Shown here piece after piece: positions 25,652 to 37,345 of a stretch of 64,000 nt of DNA (within the stretch, counting starts at the first letter, position 1; each line of letters begins with the position of its first letter). The DNA is from Amoebidium appalachense (taxonomy: Eukaryota > Ichthyosporea). The DNA is taken from the NCBI GenBank assembly GCA_963693365.1, contig CAVNZM010000004.1, forward strand, positions 14,012,001 to 14,076,000. Reading direction: 5' to 3'. Both the position numbers and the translations under genes were made by a program. Below the pieces are notes generated by a model that was given only the letters and a program-made list of their open reading frames with translations, made no database searches and had not been told where the DNA came from.

Positions 25652-27915
25652 TTAGCGACGTCGGCGCTTCTTTCGTGCGGGCTGGCTGGCAGGGCCGGCC
25701 ACCAAAGTACCTAGGTAGTCTGTGAGTGCTCCTGCGGCTGTGTCTTGCAGGCCGGAGTGAGGTTCCCAGGTGTCGTTCTTAGCCGTGTACCCTTTCCAAC
25801 GAACTTTGTAAAGGGCTTGGGCAGTTGCCGAGTCGTACTTGTGGGCAATAATTTTTGCCACTTCGAAGGTGGGGGTGGGTGAATCTTGCGGACCAGAGTC
25901 GGCTGGCGTCATATCAACGTCGTCACGGGGAAAATACGGCTTCAAGTGACGTGCGTGTGCTCGAACGGTGTCCGTTGACCCAACCCGCTGAATTTCGTAA
26001 GACATGGGGGCGTCGGTAACGCGCCGCAGGACGCGATACGGACCTTCCCATTTAGGTCTGAGTGCCGTGGGTAGACTGTGGTCGGTGGTGGAGTCTGTGA
26101 CTGCTTTCAACACCAGACCCTCGAGTTCTGTGGGTTCACGAGCATTTTTGTTAGCCGTGATTTTACTACGACGGGCAGCTTCAGACATAATTCGTGTGAC
26201 TGTTTGCCGGGCATACTGCACTCGTTGCAGTAGTTCTCGACGGTATTCCTCCGTCTCCATCCCACATGAAGCCGCAATTGGGGGGCGGGGGGGCTCGACC
26301 GGATCTCTGCCATAAAGCATGAAGAATGGCGTGTCCCCCAAGGAAGAGTGGTAGGCGGTGCGGTAGGAAAACAGTACTTGCGGTAAGTAGTCAATCCATT
26401 CGTGGTGTTTATCCTGCACGAGAGTGGCAAGAATATTCTTAAGTGTGCGATTGAATCGCTCTACGGCACCATTGGTCTGGGGGCTGTAGGGACTTGCAAA
26501 AATTCGTTTTGTAGCCAACACTCGACAGACATCTGTGACCAACATAGCTGCCAAATTCGCGCCGTTGTCTGATACTAAAAATTCCGGATGACCGTGACGG
26601 CAGTAGATGGAGTCTTCGAATGCCTTTGCCACATCTTCGGCTGTGGGTGTTTTGTGAAATAAAATCACTTCCGGCCAGCGAGTGAAGAGGTCGAGAAACA
26701 CCAACAGGGAAACTCTGAGATCAGATTTCGTAGGCATCTCAGTAATGTCCATAGACACGTATTGAAAGGGATAGGTGGGGATAAAACCATCGTGAATTCG
26801 TAGTTTCTTTTGCATTCGGGGTGTCTTCCGGTATTGACAGGCTTTGCATGTGGTTACCCACTGCACCGAGTCTTGCCATACACGTGGCCACCATGCTATC
26901 TGGGTAACACGGTGGAAGGTGCGTGCTGCGTCGAGGTGACCTGCGGTTGGGGCGTCGTGACATGCGGCCAAAACGAGGCGCACAAGCGTAGACGGCACCC
27001 AAATTCGTGGTTCCTTGCTGGGTTTGCGGGGGCCACGCTGTTCTAGGACCCACACATACACAAGGTCATTGTCTATGGTGCAGCGACTAGCTTCCATCGC
27101 GATTTCGTTGCCAAATAATTCGTAGCCCGGTGCTTTTTCCAGGTAGGCCCTGACTTTCGCAATGTGTTTATCAGCCTTCTGTGCTGACACATACTGTTCA
27201 TAGGTGGGCATTCGTCCATCCGCTTTTGGGGGAATAAATTCTGGCGGCGTGGTATTAGGTTTCGTGGGTTCAGCTGGGGGTGGGTGGGTGGCAGCTTGTG
27301 CCTGCGCTGTCGCTGCGGCGGAGCGTGTTACCGCAAACACCGTGGACGAGCCCGAGACTGTGCCGATCAGTGAGGGGTATGTCAGCTCAGTATCTTCGGG
27401 TCCTGGTTGCGCATTTTCTTTAGATGGCCGAGAGAGTCCATCAGCATTGCTGTGGTGTTTGCCCGCCCTGTGCTGAATTTCGTATGTGTATGCGGAAAGC
27501 GCCATTTGCCAGCCTGCAACAACAGGTTCCGGTGCATCGCCGGTAGACAGAATGCGCGTCAAGCTGGAGTGGTCGGTTCGTAACAAGAAAGGAGCCCCAT
27601 AGGTGTAAGCGCGAAATGCTTTGCACACAGCCCAATACACACCTAAGGCTTCCCTTTTATTCGCCGCATAATTTCGTTCACTCTTAGAGAGTGTTCTGCT
27701 AGCATAAGCTATGGGTCGTTCTTTGCCGTCATCACCTACCTGCGAAATCACTGCGCCCAGAGCATACTGTGAAGCATCTGAGTCAACAATAAAAGGTTTG
27801 GTGAAATCGGGGTGAGCAAGCACAGGTGCATTAATTAACGCATTCTTAAGGGTATCGTATGCTTTCTCCTGTTCCGTACCCCACACCCATGCAGCATTTT
27901 TCTGTGCTTTCTTTT
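25652..27915 (-). CDS. pol: Chromovirus pol, 3' part: RNase H, integrase, chromodomain
   Basis: Continues the reverse transcriptase frame after the copia insertion; removing the insertion and one copy of its target duplication keeps the frame. Starts with the RT connection, then RNase H (FIVDSDASQYALGAV, TDHSSL). Integrase follows: an HHCC zinc site (HLDAARTFH...CKACQ) and catalytic core residues in VSMDITEM, LVSDNGAN and NGAVERFNRT. The C terminus carries a chromodomain (LYKVRWKGY...DTWEP), which in chromoviruses directs integration to marked chromatin, and ends in a basic ARKKRRRR tail. No internal stop, so this segment still looks functional. Confidence 0.93.
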
Positions 27916-28841
27916 TGTTAATTTCTATAAGTATTTTGGGATGAAAGCAGAGACACAGTGGTGCAGTGTGAAAACACCACAGACACACACAACAACAAAA
28001 CACGGAACGATCGGAGCAGTGTACACAACAGACATCAATGTTTAGACACGACTGAACTGAATTTATTCTGATCTTCGAATAAATACCTGAAATTCCTCTA
28101 AGTCCAATCCATACATGATTTCCGACCAGTCGGAAATCAGATCCATCTCTAATAGAAACCAATCACTAAGAACCAATTGCTTTCAGAGAGATCCGGTACG
28201 CGGAGGCGTACACGATAGGACACAGACACTAGTTAAGATCAACTCGTGTCATCATCAAGGAAGTTCTAACCTATGACATACTGCAAAGACTCAGACATAT
28301 CACACTTAACCTTGATGATTGGTTAAAGCCCGGCAACACATGAAAACTAAAGTGAATTAATGAAGTCTAAACACACATGCTATTCTAAGTGTAGCCTAAG
28401 TGTGTTACCGTCCAATGAACACGTATTAAGTAACACAAATCTACCTAACATATATTAGTAGAAAAGAAATACGATTATACACATGAAGACAAGGAGAGAA
28501 AGAAAAGAAAATAAGGAAGGAGAAAGAGGAAGGAAAAGAGAGCACAGATCAACAAACAAGATAGTAATAGCATAACTATAACCAGAGATATTTATGTACA
28601 CACGAACATGTACACGTCTCTCCCTGAGTGGGTGGATCCGTGTACACACATATAAATATTCTAATCGATATTACAATACACGATTAAAGCCGATACAACA
28701 CGATTACAAGTATACAAGCATATCGGAGATCGATGCTACACTTTACATAATAGGAGTGTGGCATTTACACTAAGCATATGAACTGAAACATAACACAAAC
28801 TGAGAAGATCTTACCATATGTAAATACTACGTATTACAACA
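27916..28841 (-). repeat. 3' LTR of the copia element
   Basis: 926 bp, same sequence as 33769-34694. The minus-strand PPT (AAGTGGGGA) abuts it at 28842-28850. Confidence 0.95.
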
Positions 28842-29297
28842 TCCCCACTTAAGACTTGGAAGTTTGTGTTATCATATCCCCACTGAACTAGTGAAATCTC
28901 CCCACTTGAGAACAGAAACGGAAAAAAAAAAAATTAAAGTGTGTACTTTTCCCGGGGGGGGGGGGGGGGGGGGGGAGAAGGGGGGGGGGGGAGGGGGGAG
29001 AAGGGGGGGGGGGGGGGGAGGGGGGGGGGGAAGGGGGGGGGGGAAGGGGGGGGGGGGGAAGGGGGGGGGGGAGGGGGGAAGGAACCGGGGCAAAAACAAC
29101 GAATATATATAACGTGTATAGGCGGTGTTTGATTAACTGGGTTTTAAACCAGTGAAAGATAGAGTAGAGTGATGGTACAGGTCAAACCTTATATATAAAC
29201 CCTAAGTGGGCATACCCACAAAGGCAATACATATGATATAATGATGTTGATAAAGTAAGTAGTACACATGAGAAAATCACGCTTGAAGTAGGTCGGG
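28842..29297 (-). other. Copia 3' untranslated region with a G/A tract
   Basis: Between the pol stop and the 3' LTR. Contains the polypurine tract next to the LTR (28842-28850) and an imperfect poly-G tract with AA/A interruptions on the plus strand (28,953-29,081). The latter means the element carries the same class of simple repeat as the host. Confidence 0.7.
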
Positions 29298-32200
29298 TCA
29301 ATCCACAATATCCGGTAAACAAAGTCGAGCACGATGGTGGACATGACTCGGGCCGGGGAGGGGTTTGGTGAGTATGTCAGCTAAGTTGTGGGCTGACTCA
29401 ACGTAGTGGACAACCACGTCCCCACTGGCAATGTAGTCCTTGGTGTTGTGATACCGGACGGCAATGTGTTTGGTACGGTGCTTGATGCCGGTGGAGTTGA
29501 CGATGGCAATGGTCGACTGGTTGTCACAGTACACCGGAGTCGGAGCAAGCATGGGACAGCCGAGTTCCTTGAAGAGGTCACGGACCCAAGCAACTTCTTG
29601 GGTGCCAGCATTGAGAGCAATCAGCTCAGCTTCAGTGGTGCTGGTGGCCGTGATGGGCTGGAGCTTGGAGTACCAGATGACGGGCATACCAGCAAACACG
29701 ATAATGTAGCCGGTGGTAGACTTCTTGCTGTCGGCACAACCAGCAAAGTCAGCATCCGTGTAGCATTCGAGTATGGGGGACTGGGTGGCCGAGTACTTGT
29801 AGTCAATGCCAAGGGCAATGGTGCCGAGCAGGTACCGGGCCACACGACGGAGAAGGTCCCAGTGAGTCTTGCCGGGGTTGGTGCTGAACCGACCAAGGAA
29901 GCCGATGGCATAGGCAATGTCGGGACGTGTGCACCGTGCCACCCAGAGGAGACGGCCGAGTAACTCACGGTAGGGCACGGTGAACGGTTGGGGGGGGCAA
30001 TCAGCCAGGGAGACGGTGGTGCCTGCAGGGATGGGGGTAGACTTGGACTTGGCATCGGTGAGGTTGAAGTCGTGGATGATATCCATGATGTAAGACCTCT
30101 GGTGCATGTGGAGGTGATGGGGATCAGAGTGATTAAAATCAACACCGAGCATACGGTCAAATGGACTCATACGACAGCTGGCCATCTTGCTGATGTGGGC
30201 AGCCAGGTCACTGGCAGCAGTAGAACCCCGGGTGTTGGTGATGGTGGAGTCATCGACGTAGTTACCAGCCCGTACCACATCGTTGTTGGGGAAGAACCGG
30301 AGGTAGATGCACGGGTCGGTCTTAGTACGGGTCAGGCCATGGGCAAGAAGAATGCCGTCGAGGAAGTCGTACCAAGCCTTGGAGGCTTGCTTGAGGCCGT
30401 ACAGGGCTTTCTTGAGTCTCCAGACCTTGCCAAGTGTGGCCATGGTGATGAATCCCGGGGGTTGTTTCATGTAGATGGTCTCGGTGAGTGGGCTGTTGAG
30501 AAAGGCCGTAGACACGTCGAGTTGATGTATGTCATGACCTTCAACAACGGCCAGAGCTAGGATGGCACGGAGAGCAGCCGGACGGATGACAGGGCTCTCA
30601 ATCAACTCATAGTCAACACCGTATTGCTGACTGAAGCCTTGAGCAACACCACGTGCCTTGATCTTGGTGTCACCAGCCGAGTTGAGAGTTTTCTCGGAGA
30701 CAATCCACTTGAAGCCGACGATGTTAGCACCAGGGGGAGGGTCAACAAGTTCAAAGATGTCTTTGTCGACGAAGGCTTGATACTCAGCAGTCAGGGCTGA
30801 CTTGACCTGATCACCATTGGGTCCGGAACAGAGTTGACGGACAAGTTTGGGTAGTTGGTCGATGTTGATGGGGGGACCGGGGGGGACTGGCAGGGTGGTG
30901 GTGGCTTGAAGTCCAACCTTGCCCTGGAGACGGGCAGAACGACGGGGTGCAGGAACCGGGGTAGGTGGAGACGGTGGGGGGGGAACTTGGAAGTTCGGAA
31001 GTGCAGGGGGGGCAACCTCCGGGCTGGACGGGGCCGAGTGGAAGTTGTCGGGGGAGCCGGGTCGGATGGGTGTGACGTTGCCAGGGCCAGGATGAGGGTC
31101 GGCAGGCTGGACGGGCACGGGGGCAGGGGGGCCGGTGGGGGGGGGTGTCGGGGGAACGACGATGGCAGGAGGGGGGCCAGAGTACACCAGACAAACATCA
31201 TCTTCAGTGTCAACTGTGGGGGGTGGGGTGGTCGAGGTAGCAGTGGTGTCGGGGGTCGGAAGGGTTGATGGAATGTCGGACGGGAGATAAGCTGATTCGT
31301 CGAAAATCACATCACGGAAGAGGCCGACACGATGGGTGGTGGCATTGAAGATCCGGTGGCAGTGTGATTGAAGATCATAGCCGATATACATGCCGAGTTT
31401 GACGGTGGGGGCCAGCTTGTTCCGTTTAGAGGCTGGCACGTGAGTGTAGGCAGGGCAACCGAACACTTTGAGCTCGGAGATGTCGGGCTTGACACCGTAG
31501 AAAACCTCGAATGGTGTACGACCATTGGCAGTCGTGGACGGGGTGACGTTGATGATGTAGGCGGCATGTTGGAGGGCCTCAGCCCACAGTTTGGGAGACA
31601 GAGACTGATCTTGGACTTGATGGAGGAGGCAACGGACAATCTCTTGGAGGAACCGCATACGTCGTTCAACATAGCCGTTCAGTTGAGGGCAGTCCACCGG
31701 AGCATAGCTGGCCTTGATGCCCTGGGAGAGGCAAAAAGCACGGGTATCCTTGGAGGTGAACTCAGAGCCGGAGTCGAAGTGGTAAACACCAACTCTGGAG
31801 GGGGCATGGGTGGCAACGAGGTTGGTGTGAGCTGTGAGAATATCCAGGGTGGTGGTACGGTCGGCCATCGGGTAGATCTTGACGAGGCCAGAGGCACGGC
31901 AGACAGTGACGAGAGCAACCTTGGAACCTCCGTACGATGTTGTGGTAGGCTCAAAAAAATCCCAATGCCATTCATGACCGGGGATGTTGGAGTGAGGACG
32001 GTCACCCCTGAACGGAGCCTTGGTGGTCTTACCCATAATGCAGCCATGACAATCAGGAACATCACAGGCGAGGACAGAGGAGGGGAGACCAATAACAAGG
32101 TCGTGTTTCACCATGTCCTTGATGCTGGTCATAGCTCGGTGCCCCAGACGATGGTGCCAGATGGATGGGTTAACACTGGTAGTGGCAGCCAGAGCCACAG

Positions 32201-32969
32201 GACGAGTGGGTGGTTGAATGGTGTAGTCCTTGAAGTAATACAGACCGTTGTGTAGACGGAGGTTGACGAGATGACGGCCGGTGAGTCGGTCGAAGAGGAA
32301 TGACGGAGTGGAGGCATCGTTCAAATCACCCTTGATGTATTCGGCAGCAGCTTGGGATGTTGAAATGAGGAAGGCTTGGCCAGACGGGGTGTAGTAGGCT
32401 TCAATGGTTAGGGTGTTAGTGCCATGGTCGGTGGTGGTGTTGATGACGATATGGCCGGTGTGAGTGGCCAAGACGGGGGTGCCATTGAAGGCAGCAACGG
32501 GAGTCGGTGTCGGAAGGGGAGTGAGGTCATGGAAGAACTCACGGGTGGGGCAAACAGTCATGTTGCACCCGGAATCCCAGGCAGGGTCGGAGGACACGGG
32601 GACGGAGCTAGCATTGTATGCCGAGAAAGCAAAGGAGACAGATTTCTCACTGCCTTGACGGGAACGGTTGTGTCTGGACATACGGCATTTCGGCTCAGGG
32701 CAATCGATGATCGTGTGATCAGGCTCGTGGCAGTAGGAGCATTCTTTCACGGACGGGGTGTTAGAACGAGCCGGGGAATCAGAACGACGGGAACCCGAGA
32801 AACGGGAACGACTGGGGGAACGAGACGTGGACCGGAAGGCAGGCCGGTGGGGGGAACGGGATCGGGTGTGCTGACGGGAGAGACGAGTTCGGAGGTCCGT
32901 GCCAGAGGTACGGTCAAGTCGGGTGCGTAAGTCACGGCGAGGAAGATCACGGGGGGGGAGCACTGGCAT
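29298..32969 (-). CDS. pol: Copia pol polyprotein (protease, integrase, RT, RNase H)
   Basis: 1,223 residues counted from an ATG that overlaps the end of gag. Zinc knuckle CSYCHEPDHTIIDC (77-90), protease DSG (132-134), and integrase zinc site H273/H277/C307/C310. The integrase catalytic triad is Asp337, Asp399 and Glu435 (35 residues between the last two). Reverse transcriptase has LDVSTAFLN (818 region) and YVDD (904-907). The C-terminal RNase H has YTDADFAGC, STTEAELIA and HNLADILTKPL. No stop or frameshift inside. The frame differs from gag by one base; the switch lies on a C8 run. Either programmed frameshifting, re-initiation at the ATG, or a homopolymer length error would explain it. 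Confidence 0.96.
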   Translation of the reverse strand: MPVLPPRDLPRRDLRTRLDRTSGTDLRTRLSRQHTRSRSPHRPAFRSTSRSPSRSRFSGSRRSDSPARSNTPSVKECSYCHEPDHTIIDCPEPKCRMSRHNRSRQGSEKSVSFAFSAYNASSVPVSSDPAWDSGCNMTVCPTREFFHDLTPLPTPTPVAAFNGTPVLATHTGHIVINTTTDHGTNTLTIEAYYTPSGQAFLISTSQAAAEYIKGDLNDASTPSFLFDRLTGRHLVNLRLHNGLYYFKDYTIQPPTRPVALAATTSVNPSIWHHRLGHRAMTSIKDMVKHDLVIGLPSSVLACDVPDCHGCIMGKTTKAPFRGDRPHSNIPGHEWHWDFFEPTTTSYGGSKVALVTVCRASGLVKIYPMADRTTTLDILTAHTNLVATHAPSRVGVYHFDSGSEFTSKDTRAFCLSQGIKASYAPVDCPQLNGYVERRMRFLQEIVRCLLHQVQDQSLSPKLWAEALQHAAYIINVTPSTTANGRTPFEVFYGVKPDISELKVFGCPAYTHVPASKRNKLAPTVKLGMYIGYDLQSHCHRIFNATTHRVGLFRDVIFDESAYLPSDIPSTLPTPDTTATSTTPPPTVDTEDDVCLVYSGPPPAIVVPPTPPPTGPPAPVPVQPADPHPGPGNVTPIRPGSPDNFHSAPSSPEVAPPALPNFQVPPPPSPPTPVPAPRRSARLQGKVGLQATTTLPVPPGPPINIDQLPKLVRQLCSGPNGDQVKSALTAEYQAFVDKDIFELVDPPPGANIVGFKWIVSEKTLNSAGDTKIKARGVAQGFSQQYGVDYELIESPVIRPAALRAILALAVVEGHDIHQLDVSTAFLNSPLTETIYMKQPPGFITMATLGKVWRLKKALYGLKQASKAWYDFLDGILLAHGLTRTKTDPCIYLRFFPNNDVVRAGNYVDDSTITNTRGSTAASDLAAHISKMASCRMSPFDRMLGVDFNHSDPHHLHMHQRSYIMDIIHDFNLTDAKSKSTPIPAGTTVSLADCPPQPFTVPYRELLGRLLWVARCTRPDIAYAIGFLGRFSTNPGKTHWDLLRRVARYLLGTIALGIDYKYSATQSPILECYTDADFAGCADSKKSTTGYIIVFAGMPVIWYSKLQPITATSTTEAELIALNAGTQEVAWVRDLFKELGCPMLAPTPVYCDNQSTIAIVNSTGIKHRTKHIAVRYHNTKDYIASGDVVVHYVESAHNLADILTKPLPGPSHVHHRARLCLPDIVD

Positions 32970-33705
32970 TTAATGCCATGCTGGACTTGGAGGCACGGTG
33001 GGCACGGTTGTTCCGGAGTTGCATCTTGAGGTCTTGACGTAACTCGATGCCCTTGACGTGGTTATGGAGGGACTCGAAGTCGGGGAATAGCTTATCACCG
33101 AAGTGATAGTCTTCGATAAGACGATTGAACTCAGGGGTGAGGTCGTCTCTGGTGGTGAGTTCATTGAAGAACTTCTCAGCTAGACGAGTGAAGTGAATGG
33201 ACTCATCTTGGAGAGACTGGAGCTGGTTCACGATGGTCTGCAGACGGCTCAGGTAGGTGGTGAATGATTCACCGGGCTGAAGGGCACAGGCATCCCACTG
33301 ACGGTGAAGGATGCGGATCTGATCGGGTTTGCCTTGGAGATAGTGTTGACGGAATTTCCACATGGCCCGTTCAGGGTCCATGCCAATACGGTACTGGGCA
33401 ACGGTGGTGAGGACGGAAGGGTCGATGTTCTGTATCATATGGAGCAGGAGGCAATTGCGGGCCTCTTTGAGTTCCGCGGTAGTGCCGTAGCCATAGAAGG
33501 GGGGTTCACCGTCAACCGCGACGGTGGTAGGGGCGACGTAGTTGTCAGCAAGGACAACATCCACGAGTCGGACACCTTTAGTGCCGGTCATCATGCCGAG
33601 AAAAATGATTTCCCATTGAAAATAGGTAGTTTTGCTATCGGGACCAGTCTTCCCTTCACCTTTCCACATGGTGATTTTGTTTACGCCAGTTTTGTTTGGA
33701 TCCAT
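32947..33705 (-). CDS. gag: Copia gag (capsid) protein
   Basis: 252 residues, starting MDPNKTGVNK about 64 bases downstream of the 5' LTR. Contains a copia-type gag domain (AMWKFRQHYLQG, FTTYLSRLQTIVNQL). Ends ...NASAPPP at a TGA just after a C8 run (32951-32958). It overlaps the pol start by 23 bases. It lacks its own zinc knuckle, which lies at the start of pol; this suggests the two were once, or still are, translated as one chain. Confidence 0.92.
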   Translation of the reverse strand: MDPNKTGVNKITMWKGEGKTGPDSKTTYFQWEIIFLGMMTGTKGVRLVDVVLADNYVAPTTVAVDGEPPFYGYGTTAELKEARNCLLLHMIQNIDPSVLTTVAQYRIGMDPERAMWKFRQHYLQGKPDQIRILHRQWDACALQPGESFTTYLSRLQTIVNQLQSLQDESIHFTRLAEKFFNELTTRDDLTPEFNRLIEDYHFGDKLFPDFESLHNHVKGIELRQDLKMQLRNNRAHRASKSSMALNASAPPP

Positions 33706-33755
33706 GATTGAAAAACGAGCGCGAGTTCTAGATGTGTGTAGGGAGCGTGCAAAAA

Positions 33756-33768
33756 GGGCTGCATAACC
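33756..33768 (-). other. Copia primer-binding site, half-tRNA type
   Basis: Directly after the 5' LTR the minus strand reads GGTTATGCAGCCC. It contains GGTTATG, the complement of CATAACC from the CAU anticodon loop of initiator-type tRNA-Met. Copia-group elements are known to use a tRNA-Met fragment cut in the anticodon loop as primer. The match beyond the first seven bases is imperfect. Confidence 0.55.
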
Positions 33769-34694
33769 TGTTAATTTCTATAAGTATTTTGGGATGAAAG
33801 CAGAGACACAGTGGTGCAGTGTGAAAACACCACAGACACACACAACAACAAAACACGGAACGATCGGAGCAGTGTACACAACAGACATCAATGTTTAGAC
33901 ACGACTGAACTGAATTTATTCTGATCTTCGAATAAATACCTGAAATTCCTCTAAGTCCAATCCATACATGATTTCCGACCAGTCGGAAATCAGATCCATC
34001 TCTAATAGAAACCAATCACTAAGAACCAATTGCTTTCAGAGAGATCCGGTACGCGGAGGCGTACACGATAGGACACAGACACTAGTTAAGATCAACTCGT
34101 GTCATCATCAAGGAAGTTCTAACCTATGACATACTGCAAAGACTCAGACATATCACACTTAACCTTGATGATTGGTTAAAGCCCGGCAACACATGAAAAC
34201 TAAAGTGAATTAATGAAGTCTAAACACACATGCTATTCTAAGTGTAGCCTAAGTGTGTTACCGTCCAATGAACACGTATTAAGTAACACAAATCTACCTA
34301 ACATATATTAGTAGAAAAGAAATACGATTATACACATGAAGACAAGGAGAGAAAGAAAAGAAAATAAGGAAGGAGAAAGAGGAAGGAAAAGAGAGCACAG
34401 ATCAACAAACAAGATAGTAATAGCATAACTATAACCAGAGATATTTATGTACACACGAACATGTACACGTCTCTCCCTGAGTGGGTGGATCCGTGTACAC
34501 ACATATAAATATTCTAATCGATATTACAATACACGATTAAAGCCGATACAACACGATTACAAGTATACAAGCATATCGGAGATCGATGCTACACTTTACA
34601 TAATAGGAGTGTGGCATTTACACTAAGCATATGAACTGAAACATAACACAAACTGAGAAGATCTTACCATATGTAAATACTACGTATTACAACA
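33769..34694 (-). repeat. 5' LTR of the copia element
   Basis: 926 bp, apparently identical to 27916-28841. Flanked upstream by the CTTTT target duplication at 34695-34699. Confidence 0.95.
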
Positions 34695-36347
34695 CTTTTT
34701 CGTGGCCAAAATAGCTGCAGAATCGGCGTGCAAATTTTTTGCTTCGTCTTTTCGTTGTTTTGCGCTGCCGTTGCGTTTGGCGGGTTTCGTAGAGGGGGGC
34801 ATTTTTGCGTGAATTCGTTTTAGTAATTCTGAATCCTCCTTCGAGGTGCCCAGCATTCGCGTGAGTGGTTCAGCCGTATGGCTGAAATCGTCCACAAATA
34901 TTCGATAATATGAAAATAACCCGAGGTCACTTCGTAGCTCAGATAAATTTTGTGGGTAGCTTTTATTCTTTATTGCTGCCACTTTTTCTGGGTCTACCTT
35001 AATACCATCCGGGCATACGCGATGGCCTAAATAGCCAACTTCTTCCATGAACAAAGAGCATTTTCTGCCTTTCAGTTTTAATCCTGCATCACAGAGCCGG
35101 GAAAAACATGAATCTAAATGCCCAAAATGTTCTTCGATAGTGGGTGACATAACTAATATATCATCGAGATATATGAGTACATGTGTCCACAGCATACCAG
35201 CGAATACACGGTTCATCATCCTTGAAAAGACAGCAGGCATGTTACTTACTCCAAAAGGTGCGCGTGCGAATTGATACTGCCCCCAGGGGGTGGTAAATGC
35301 AAGTTTTTCTTTGTCGTTATCGGCTACTTTGACTTGGTGGTAACCACCGTTTAAATCCAGTGCGGAAAACACGCGGGCACCTCTGAGCATACCCAGAGCC
35401 ATGTCAATTCGTGGTAAAGGGTAACCGTCTTTCTTCGTAATCAAGTTCAGCATTCTAAAATCAATGCAGACTCTTAAAGACCCGTCCTTTTTCGCCACCA
35501 ACACCATCGGAGCGGAGTAAGGGCTGGACGCAGGCTCAATCACTCCAAACTCTACCCAATTTTGAATTTGTTTGTGTAGGCTATCGCGAAGGTGATGTGG
35601 GATGTTATAGGGCCTGCGGTACTGTGGTATGGTGGTAGTTACTTCGATCGACAGTTCGTCTAAGGTACTCAAACCAAAGCCGTTGTCGTGTGCAGAGAAC
35701 ACATGCTTCCATTTCTTAAGCAGTTTTCGTATCCGTTTCGCCAACGGTTTCCGTTGGTCTGGGGGAGTTCCAGGCATGTCGTATTCTTCTGGAGGTTTGA
35801 CCCCAAAAGGCAAGTCGTCGTCTGTGGCGGCTTCCCCGTCGGAGGTACATTCGTGCGTACGCTTTCGTAAATTATTCGTATCCTCCAGTGCAGTGGTAGA
35901 TGGTGCCCCATCTGCTGCTTCGATAGTAGGTGGCCCTACCTCTGGTTTTGTTCGTGCTGGATTACCAAAACCATTCATTTTCGTGGAACTGCGCTGTGTG
36001 GTGTTCTCTTTCGTACTCATATTCATAATTTTACTCCGTTCACACACCTTAATACTACCGTTAATATTAGTAGCCGCCTGGAAAGTGTGTGGTTCGTGTT
36101 CGGTGGGTTCTTCGGTTGATTCCTGCGAAGAAAAGTTCGTTTTAGCAGAGGTACCTAATGGATGGCCAGGGTGTGGGGTTGTCGCCCTCCTGGTTCCATT
36201 ACCGGAGTGTGGACGTGCTAAAAGAGTAACAGTGTCATCTGATTGCAAGGGAATAAACATGGCCACCTCCGTACCAGGGCCTAGGTACACATGATGGTCC
36301 GATGTGTTAGTCAACAACACCTTGCATTCGTATTCGTCCTCGATCAC
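34695..36347 (-). CDS. pol: Chromovirus pol, reverse transcriptase part
   Basis: Open frame interrupted at its 3' end by the copia LTR. After a variable linker (about 1-230) it carries the Ty3-type reverse transcriptase: VCIDFRMLN, FSALDLNGGYHQ, catalytic YLDD at 393-396, and GYLGHRV. In the fingers region FGVSNMPAVFSRMMN replaces the usual NAPA form. The upstream protease frame differs by one base; the switch coincides with a C6 run at about 36367-36372. Confidence 0.93.
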
Positions 36348-36994
36348 ACTTTCTTCGCTAGTGGAGAGGGGGGTTCAAGAAGTTCGTTATTCGAAATTCG
36401 AGCTAAACTGGTGACACTGCATGCTGTTGTGTAAGCCCGTGAATTAAGTGGACCACATGGAACCACTGTGCCCATACAACAGTCTAAAGTTCGTGGTGGT
36501 GGTGCGCCGGCAGCGAGTTTTATTTTACACGTTGCGATATTTGACGCATCTACCGGGAGGTGAATACCTGTGGTGGTAATTAATACGCGAGAAACAGCTG
36601 TCTCCTCCGCACTCCCACGCAACCACCACACCGGAATACTGCACCTGCGATTTCCCTTAGCATACATGAACGAAAGTTCTGCAGCACCGTAATCAATTCG
36701 TCCCTGTTGTGGCCCCATGAAATCAACACCTAATAAGGCATCATATGGTAGATTATCAATCACATGCCATCTGTGCACCACTAGAGCAGATTCGTTGGGA
36801 ATGGCGAGAGTGAGAGATATACTTCCTTGGCATGTCATTTCGTTACTTTGTGCATCCAGTACACTAAAATTAGGAACATGCTGAATTCGTTTTCTTGCCA
36901 CTACAGGGAGAGATTCGTAAAATGCTGTGCTTATACAGCTATGGCTAGCACCAGAGTCGACAACTACTGTGACTAGCTTCCCATGCACATACAT
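36344..36994 (-). CDS. Chromovirus aspartic protease region
   Basis: Retroviral-type protease with VVVDSGASHSCI (catalytic DSG) and a C-terminal LLGVDFMG flap-side motif. The frame closes at a TGA overlapping the reverse transcriptase frame. It is in the same frame as gag, but a TAG (37346-37348) and a TGA (37013-37015) separate them. Confidence 0.85.
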   Translation of the reverse strand: MYVHGKLVTVVVDSGASHSCISTAFYESLPVVARKRIQHVPNFSVLDAQSNEMTCQGSISLTLAIPNESALVVHRWHVIDNLPYDALLGVDFMGPQQGRIDYGAAELSFMYAKGNRRCSIPVWWLRGSAEETAVSRVLITTTGIHLPVDASNIATCKIKLAAGAPPPRTLDCCMGTVVPCGPLNSRAYTTACSVTSLARISNNELLEPPSPLAKKV

Positions 36995-37015
36995 TCGCGC
37001 AAGTGTGGCTGTTCA

Positions 37016-37345
37016 TTTATTTTCGTGGGTTAATGTGCACACAGTGGCATTTTCATGCCGTGGTTCTGCAATGGAGGAGTGCACACGGTCAGCAAAATGC
37101 ACATTTTTCTTTTTGCGCGGGGGCGGGGTGTGCGTGTGCATGGGGGGGTCAGTACACGGGGGTAACTGTTCGTGGGGGGGTGGGGCACATGCAGATTCGT
37201 GGGAGGGCTCCGAGACAACAGAAATTTCCGCACCAGTAGATTTATTTTGCAATTTATCTGCCAGAGGGGAACACAGTTCCAGTTCTGCTATTAAATCAAA
37301 TACATTATGTTCTACTGGGGAGAGACCAGTCCCTTGCCCGCCTTC
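37016..37345 (-). pseudogene. Gag-protease linker with in-frame stops
   Basis: Open between the gag TAG and an in-frame TGA at 37013-37015, sharing the gag and protease frame. The TAG could be a readthrough site of a gag-pol fusion. The TGA is more likely a disabling mutation. Confidence 0.5.

Larger units (their letters stand above)
27916..34694 (-). mobile_element. Complete Ty1/copia retrotransposon
   Basis: 6,779 bp, with two 926-bp LTRs (27916-28841 and 33769-34694) starting TGTT and ending AACA that look identical. Target duplication CTTTT (27911-27915 and 34695-34699). Encodes gag and a full-length pol in the copia order (integrase before reverse transcriptase). Inserted into the chromovirus pol between reverse transcriptase and RNase H. 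Identical LTRs and intact frames suggest recent activity. Confidence 0.97.

Noticed and set aside
29406-32255. Plus-strand open frames of 100-295 residues opposite copia pol
   Set aside because: Antisense shadows of a well-supported polyprotein with biased codon use.
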